A stretch of DNA of 10,069 nucleotides from an uncultured Prevotella sp. (GTDB lineage Bacteria > Bacteroidota > Bacteroidia > Bacteroidales > Bacteroidaceae), in NCBI GenBank assembly GCA_937874345.1, contig CALNBT010000232.1, positions 1-10,069 of the forward strand, written 5' to 3'. A model generated the notes under the pieces. That model saw only the letters and a list, made by a program, of their open reading frames with translations. It was not told where the DNA came from and made no database searches. Position numbers and translations under genes: made by a program. Shown piece by piece: positions 6,625-10,069 of this stretch (its first letter is position 1; each line of letters starts with the position of its first letter).

Positions 6625-6800
6625 ATATGTGAAAATTATTTTGTCTAATAATGTCTAAGTTATCCGAGCGAATAACTTTGAATGATCTTTTCGGTCATCA
6701 GAAATCACCAAACGAAACTACAGGCGCATTGATATCCGAAAACTGTTATCAACAGATAGAATCGTAAAGCCAATCCAAACTGCCTAAAACAGAAAATATT
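6625..6800 (-). promoter_or_regulatory. Long 5' leader of pfkA with hairpins and a short ORF
   Basis: If transcription starts just after the box at 6807-6814, pfkA has a leader of about 175 bases. It holds an inverted repeat with 7-bp arms AAGTTAT/ATAACTT (6657-6663 and 6672-6678) and one with 6-bp arms ATTATT/AATAAT (6635-6640 and 6647-6652) close to the start codon. There is also a direct repeat TGTCTAA (plus-strand reading, 6642-6648 and 6652-6658), and an upstream ORF encoding MTEKIIQSYSLG (6698 down to 6660) whose stop lies in the first hairpin. No known riboswitch is recognised. A regulatory role is inference. Confidence 0.35.
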
Positions 6801-6806
6801 CCTTTG

Positions 6807-6814
6807 CAAAGATA
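6807..6814 (-). promoter_or_regulatory. Candidate -7 box of the pfkA promoter
   Basis: The minus strand reads TATCTTTG then CAAAGG, a full match to TAnnTTTG and identical to the box before the divergent glycosyltransferase at 9662. No exact TTTG is seen 19-21 bases upstream. The box overlaps the 10-base palindrome CTTTGCAAAG (6802-6811). It is 182 bases or more from the pfkA ATG. Confidence 0.55.
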
Positions 6815-7003
6815 ACGATTTCTAAGAAAACAAGACTATTATTTGGTGTTTTTTTATTAAAACTGTAACATTTGAAAATGTCCATTATCATTTTGATGCA
6901 AACAGATTTTGGACGATAGCTGTGCCAACTGCAAAGCATAATCAAAATCAATTTGGAAAATAAACTTTTTTGCCTGAAAGACAAAACCATTGAGTTTGAC
7001 CAG

Positions 7004-7042
7004 CAATACCATGCATATTGTTTATCAATATGCATGGTATTG
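7004..7042. repeat. Perfect 17-bp inverted repeat with 5-base loop
   Basis: The left arm CAATACCATGCATATTG (7004-7020) and right arm CAATATGCATGGTATTG (7026-7042) are exact reverse complements around TTTAT. Each arm itself begins CAATA and ends TATTG around an ATGCAT core, so the element has four CAATA half-sites in alternating orientation. A fifth copy of TATTG lies at 7060-7064. No T run follows on either strand, so it is not a standard intrinsic terminator. It could be a protein-binding site, a REP-like element or a transcript-end processing hairpin. Confidence 0.9.
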
Positions 7043-7045
7043 TCC

Positions 7046-7060
7046 ATCAATGTCATTGAT
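7046..7060. repeat. 15-base palindrome ATCAATG-T-CATTGAT
   Basis: Perfect 7-bp arms around a single base, 3 bases from the 17-bp inverted repeat. As RNA the one-base loop could not form a full hairpin, so a DNA-level (protein-binding) role is more natural than a transcript structure. Confidence 0.5.
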
Positions 7061-7077
7061 ATTGCCAGTCGCAAAAT

Positions 7078-7098
7078 GATAGCCTATTTTTTGCTATC
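7078..7098 (-). terminator. Weak hairpin over the glycosyltransferase stop codon
   Basis: GATAGC (7078-7083) and GCTATC (7093-7098) form a 6-bp stem with a 9-base loop. The stem includes the TAG stop of the glycosyltransferase. On the minus strand it is followed only by ATTTTGC, so termination would be weak. The larger palindromes just beyond may contribute to ending this transcript. Confidence 0.3.
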
Positions 7099-8071
7099 GG
7101 TTTAGCCATTGACGCAAAGTAAAGTAAACCTCTTCTTGAATCCGAAAAAGCGCCCATGACTTGCTAAATGGTATATAACCAAATTTGGTTTTATTCTTCA
7201 CCGTCAGACGGTCAATTTCAATGGTTCTCCAAACGCGTCGGATTTCTGATAATCCGTAGTTACTGTCTGCTTCTGAAAGCTTATGACGATATTGGAAATA
7301 AAACATGTATACACCTACGACGTTTAACCATCTTACATTTTCATAAATATCTAATATTCTTTTGGATAAATTCAATTGTATCAACTGTTGCTTCATGCTC
7401 TCATTAGCCTTCAAATAATCAAAACGATGAACGTTTACAGCATGTGTCACAGAGTTTGGATTGACTCTATAATAATAAATTCCATCACAACATCTTACTT
7501 CGCTTGCATATAAATAGTGCAATCGTGTCGTGTTATCATCAGAGAAAGCTTGAGCAGACGTATCATAAGGAAATCGAATATGAAGCTCTTTTCGCACACC
7601 GTAAACACCATGTATTTTCCAGGTCAGGCTATCTTCAAATGCTTCTTGCCCACTTTTAACCTCGAATGACTTCATGGGGTATTCAACTTTATGTCCAGAT
7701 TGCCAATTGATGACATGAAACAACACACAATCTGTTTGAGGATATTTTTCAAAAACAGATACCATGCAGGCTAGTGCATCAGATGAAAACCAATCATCAC
7801 TATCAAGAAAGCAGACATATTGACCATGGGCAATTTTTAATCCCTCGTTTCTTGCTTTTGCCTGACCTTTGTTTTGGTCTAAGGCAATCACGTCAATACG
7901 GTGATCAGCCTTTGAGTATTGCTGTAGTATCGGTAAAGATTCGTCGGTAGAACCATCATCAATACAGATAATCTGAATATCGGCTAAGCTTTGATTCACA
8001 AGAGAATCCAAACATTTAGGTAGATATTTTTCAGCATTATAGACTGCTACAAGAATAGAAACCTTAGCCAT
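7094..8071 (-). CDS. Family 2 glycosyltransferase (GT-A fold)
   Basis: Predicted to transfer a sugar from a nucleotide-sugar donor to a lipid-linked glycan intermediate at the cytoplasmic face of the membrane. The ATG at 8071 gives 325 residues; a longer TTG reading from 8101 would add residues before the conserved first strand. GT2 hallmarks are visible: VSILVAVYNAEKYLPKCLDSL (residues 4-24), IDDGSTDES (37-45), NKGQAKARNEGL (67-78), and the metal-binding DSDD at 90-93. A later FSDDNT (176-181) may supply the catalytic acid usually seen as ED. The C-terminal third (RIQEEVYFTLRQWLNR at the end) is amphipathic and has no clear membrane helix. Donor and acceptor cannot be predicted. Its start overlaps the flippase stop by 8 bases (ATGGCTAA), indicating translational coupling. 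Confidence 0.92.
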   Translation of the reverse strand: MAKVSILVAVYNAEKYLPKCLDSLVNQSLADIQIICIDDGSTDESLPILQQYSKADHRIDVIALDQNKGQAKARNEGLKIAHGQYVCFLDSDDWFSSDALACMVSVFEKYPQTDCVLFHVINWQSGHKVEYPMKSFEVKSGQEAFEDSLTWKIHGVYGVRKELHIRFPYDTSAQAFSDDNTTRLHYLYASEVRCCDGIYYYRVNPNSVTHAVNVHRFDYLKANESMKQQLIQLNLSKRILDIYENVRWLNVVGVYMFYFQYRHKLSEADSNYGLSEIRRVWRTIEIDRLTVKNKTKFGYIPFSKSWALFRIQEEVYFTLRQWLNR

Positions 8072-9563
8072 TTTTGTCGTTGCGTTTTGTAAATTGACCA
8101 AATATACTTTGTAACCCTCCAGTCTTCCTGTTTAAGATACGGATGGAAATGTATGCGCTGGCAATGGACAAACCTGTTCCTGTTATCCAGTATAGCCAAT
8201 TGTAGGAAAGTGATGTCAACAAATAGGTAGCGAGGAGAATCGGGAATTGCATTAACGCATAATAGATGGCATGTTTTGAAATGCTGAAACGATATTTGTA
8301 TTTAGCATAGACAAACAACACAATGAAATCGATGATACTTGCACCGGTAATGGCTGCACCGGTTCCTTTCAGTCCCCAATAATGAAAACCAAAGCAAACC
8401 AGCAAAACAATCAATACATCGTAAATGGATTCAAGAATCAAGTATGATTTTGAATCACCGCGAGACAATGGAATATAAGCTACAGGCAACTTAAGTGCCC
8501 TGAAGAACATCGCAATCATTGTAATCTGCATCATCGGCAATACTGACATGAAAGCCGAACTGTAGAGCAGCGGCAATAGTACAGGCAATGTGGCCAGCAT
8601 AAAGACAATCATGGGCGTTACCAGCAATAACGAAACCTCTATCTGCCGGTTGACGGTATTGTTGAAGTGACTTCCCAGCTGTACAATACCCGACAAACGG
8701 GGAAAATAATCCGTTTCCATCGCCGAAAAAATAACTCCTGCATAGGTCATCGTTACCATATATCCTGCATTATAGAGTCCAACTGTCTCTACAGATCCTG
8801 CTGTATTGAGGTAAGTCTTAATCAAAAACTCTGCGCCACTGCCTAAAATCCCGGCAATCACAAATGCTGTTCCCAACTTGATTAAACTGAAACCATCTAC
8901 CAACAACTGCTTTTTCAAAGAGAAATGAAAAGGGAACAGTCTATGACTGAAATAAATAGCCAGCAACATCTGGATCAAGACATTGATAATCAAAGTGGGT
9001 ACAATGGCTGCATCGTGAAAGAAATAATAGAGCGGAACAGATGTCACAAGCGCACCTAAAATATGATAAGAAGAAATTTTGGCCAATCGCGCCAGCTTAC
9101 GTACTCCCTTGAGAATGGCTATTTCACCACCAGCAATGGCTGTCATGGCCACAACTAACGAAAGTAAGACAAAATGGAACGCCGTTCCTTTATCACCAAA
9201 CATCCACTGATTAAGCAAAGGACTAAACACAATACAGACAAACAAGCCCAAAAGTGCAGTCAGAAGGCTCCAGGAGCGAATGACATTTACTTGATGAACA
9301 GCAGCTTGACGGTCTCCTCTCTCATAACATTCAGACAATTCTTTGACAGCACTCATCCCCAATCCAAAGTTAGTTGAATCGGATATTAGCTTCACTGTTG
9401 AATTATACAAAGAAATTACTCCTACGCCCTGAGGACCTAAAATCAAGGCAATCAGTTTGTTGCGGACTACACCTACAAGTATTGCCAAGCCTTGTATACC
9501 ACCAAAAAGGCCTGTATACTTCAAAATATGACTATAATTGTTGAGATGCTTTTCTGTTTTCAT
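8064..9563 (-). CDS. Wzx-like polysaccharide flippase (MOP superfamily)
   Basis: Predicted to flip lipid-linked oligosaccharide from the cytoplasmic to the periplasmic face of the inner membrane for O-antigen, capsule or related glycan assembly. The 499-residue product is hydrophobic throughout, with about 12-14 membrane segments, the size and topology of Wzx/MATE-fold exporters. Its N-terminal region, with RNKLIALILGPQGVGVISLYN (about 34-54) and then DSTNFGLGMSAVKELSE, resembles the LGPxGxG segment and following helices of polysaccharide exporters such as WzxE. The C-terminal tail FTKRNDKNG is short and basic-polar. Coupling to a glycosyltransferase gene supports the glycan role. A lipid III or teichuronic-type flippase cannot be separated from an O-antigen flippase by eye. 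Its promoter is probably in the divergent region at 9564-9692. Confidence 0.87.
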   Translation of the reverse strand: MKTEKHLNNYSHILKYTGLFGGIQGLAILVGVVRNKLIALILGPQGVGVISLYNSTVKLISDSTNFGLGMSAVKELSECYERGDRQAAVHQVNVIRSWSLLTALLGLFVCIVFSPLLNQWMFGDKGTAFHFVLLSLVVAMTAIAGGEIAILKGVRKLARLAKISSYHILGALVTSVPLYYFFHDAAIVPTLIINVLIQMLLAIYFSHRLFPFHFSLKKQLLVDGFSLIKLGTAFVIAGILGSGAEFLIKTYLNTAGSVETVGLYNAGYMVTMTYAGVIFSAMETDYFPRLSGIVQLGSHFNNTVNRQIEVSLLLVTPMIVFMLATLPVLLPLLYSSAFMSVLPMMQITMIAMFFRALKLPVAYIPLSRGDSKSYLILESIYDVLIVLLVCFGFHYWGLKGTGAAITGASIIDFIVLFVYAKYKYRFSISKHAIYYALMQFPILLATYLLTSLSYNWLYWITGTGLSIASAYISIRILNRKTGGLQSIFGQFTKRNDKNG

Positions 9564-9588
9564 CTGTTAATTAACGTAGATATGTATA

Positions 9589-9620
9589 AAATATTACCTA
9601 CAGAATGGGGTTTAATCAAA
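9589..9620 (-). promoter_or_regulatory. Weak candidate promoter for the flippase unit
   Basis: On the minus strand TTTG (9620-9617) is followed after exactly 20 bases by TAATATTT (9596-9589), then TATAC. The upstream element and spacing suit a Bacteroidota promoter, but the -7 box matches TAnnTTTG only partly. It lies 26 bases before the flippase ATG at 9563. Confidence 0.3.
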
Positions 9621-9642
9621 AACATTAACCCAAGAGAATGGG
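9602..9642. repeat. Direct and inverted repeats between divergent promoters
   Basis: AGAATGGG occurs twice in the same direction (9602-9609 and 9635-9642), 33 bases apart, about three helical turns. Between them GGGTTTAAT (9608-9616) and ATTAACCC (9624-9631) form an inverted repeat that is imperfect by one base. The pair overlaps the candidate flippase -33 element and lies just upstream of the plus-strand box, a fitting place for a regulator of both genes. Binding is inference. Confidence 0.4.
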
Positions 9643-9661
9643 TACTTTCACGTAATTCTGT

Positions 9662-9669
9662 TATCTTTG
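9662..9669 (+). promoter_or_regulatory. Candidate -7 box for the plus-strand glycosyltransferase
   Basis: TATCTTTG followed by CAAC fully matches TAnnTTTG and repeats the pfkA box. It is only 23 bases before the ATG at 9693, so the mRNA leader would be about 15-20 bases. No exact TTTG is found at the usual -33 place. Confidence 0.55.
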
Positions 9670-9692
9670 CAACATACACAATCCAATATGTC

Positions 9693-10069
9693 ATGACATT
9701 AAGCATTATCATACCGGTTTATGCTGTTGAGGAAACCTTGAAACCTTGTGTAGAAAGTATCCTTCAACAATCATTTCATGATTTAGAGATCCTGTTGATT
9801 GACGATGGATCCCCGGACAAATGCCCTGCCATGTGCGATGACTTAGCAGCCAGCGACCAGAGGGTCAAGGTCATCCATCAGGCAAACAGAGGTTTGAGTG
9901 CTGCCAGAAATGCTGGGTTGGACATTGCGAAGGGAACCTATATCACTTTCATCGATAGCGACGATTTTATCGGGAAGGACACTTATAAGGATTTAATGGA
10001 AGAATTGAATCGGCACCCAGAATACGATTTGATTGAATATCCGGTTGTTTGTTTTTATGGACACAAAAC
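9693..10069 (+). CDS. Family 2 glycosyltransferase, 3' end outside window
   Basis: N-terminal 125 residues of a GT-A fold family 2 glycosyltransferase, predicted to add a sugar to a cell-surface glycan precursor on the cytoplasmic side of the membrane. It begins MTLSIIIPVYAVEETLKPCV, where IIIPVY is the first nucleotide-binding strand. It then shows LLIDDGSPDKCP (34-45), the conserved NRGLSAARNAGL (65-76) and the metal-binding DSDD at 88-91. The frame is open to the window edge, so its C-terminal half and substrate are unknown. The start is set by position: an ATG at 9688 is followed at once by a stop (ATG TCA TGA), leaving 9693 as the first usable ATG. It is divergent from the flippase unit and has its own promoter box, so it likely opens another glycan transcript. 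Confidence 0.94.
   Translation, partial: MTLSIIIPVYAVEETLKPCVESILQQSFHDLEILLIDDGSPDKCPAMCDDLAASDQRVKVIHQANRGLSAARNAGLDIAKGTYITFIDSDDFIGKDTYKDLMEELNRHPEYDLIEYPVVCFYGHK

Larger units (their letters stand above)
6625..7093. other. 469-base gene-free region between pfkA and the glycan genes
   Basis: No convincing gene is seen in this gap. Reading along the minus strand from the glycosyltransferase stop, it contains a hairpin over the stop codon, a 15-base palindrome (7046-7060), a perfect 17-bp inverted repeat (7004-7042), then about 190 bases of AT-rich sequence without obvious structure (6815-7003), the pfkA promoter box and the pfkA leader. A 96-codon open frame on the minus strand (6784-7074) has no ATG at its start, runs through both palindromes and over the promoter box, and is rejected as a gene. 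Confidence 0.6.

Noticed and set aside
6004..6648. A 214-codon open frame on the plus strand opposite pfkA
   Set aside because: It is fully antisense to a clear pfkA gene, its product is rich in Cys, His and Ser with no recognisable domain, and no promoter box precedes it. It is a shadow of the real frame.
6784..7074. A 96-codon open frame on the minus strand between the glycosyltransferase and pfkA
   Set aside because: It opens with TTG, runs through both palindromes and covers the pfkA promoter box. Its product has no recognisable feature.
8072..8101. A TTG start adding ten residues to the minus-strand glycosyltransferase
   Set aside because: The ATG at 8071 lies directly before the conserved first strand and is coupled to the flippase stop.
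9564..9692. A phase-variable invertible promoter of the kind that controls Bacteroides capsule loci
   Set aside because: No pair of long inverted repeats flanks the promoter, and no recombinase gene is present in the window. The imperfect repeats here are too short and too close together.
1..10069. CRISPR arrays, insertion sequences, tRNA or rRNA genes, integration sites
   Set aside because: No regularly spaced repeats, transposase-like frames, terminal inverted repeats or cloverleaf sequences were seen on either strand.

Overview
The window looks like chromosomal DNA of a Bacteroidota bacterium, most likely order Bacteroidales; the genus cannot be fixed by eye. Three things point there. The ATP synthase operon begins with atpD-atpC and is followed by an atpI-like gene and atpB-E-F-H-A. 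The a subunit carries a signal peptide and an extra periplasmic domain. Several intergenic regions carry the TAnnTTTG -7 box typical of this phylum, and clear Shine-Dalgarno sequences are absent.

Positions 1-5499 (all minus strand, read right to left) hold the F-type ATP synthase operon: atpD, atpC, a small four-helix membrane protein at the atpI position, atpB, atpE, atpF, atpH and the first 264 codons of atpA, which leaves the window at base 1. The F1 gamma gene is not in the window and would be expected beyond atpA. Genes are tightly spaced (5-29 bases), except for a 69-base AT-rich leader before atpE. A promoter-like box overlapped by an inverted repeat lies about 50 bases before atpD.

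Positions 5647-6624 (minus) encode an ATP-type 6-phosphofructokinase, pfkA. It has its own candidate promoter and a leader of about 175 bases containing small hairpins, a direct repeat and a 12-codon upstream ORF. From there to 7093 there is no convincing gene, but there is a perfect 17-bp inverted repeat at 7004-7042.

Positions 7094-9563 (minus) hold a two-gene surface-glycan unit: a Wzx-like flippase whose stop overlaps the start of a family 2 glycosyltransferase. A second family 2 glycosyltransferase starts divergently at 9693 on the plus strand and runs off the window. The 129-base divergent region has candidate promoters for both directions and paired repeats between them.

Functionally the window joins energy metabolism (glycolytic PFK and ATP synthase, separately promoted but co-directional) to the edge of an exopolysaccharide or O-antigen type locus. 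I see no CRISPR array, insertion sequence, tRNA or rRNA, and no evidence of a wholly new multigene system. The less explained material is the non-coding DNA around pfkA and between the divergent glycan genes, plus an unusual Asn in the PfkA active site.
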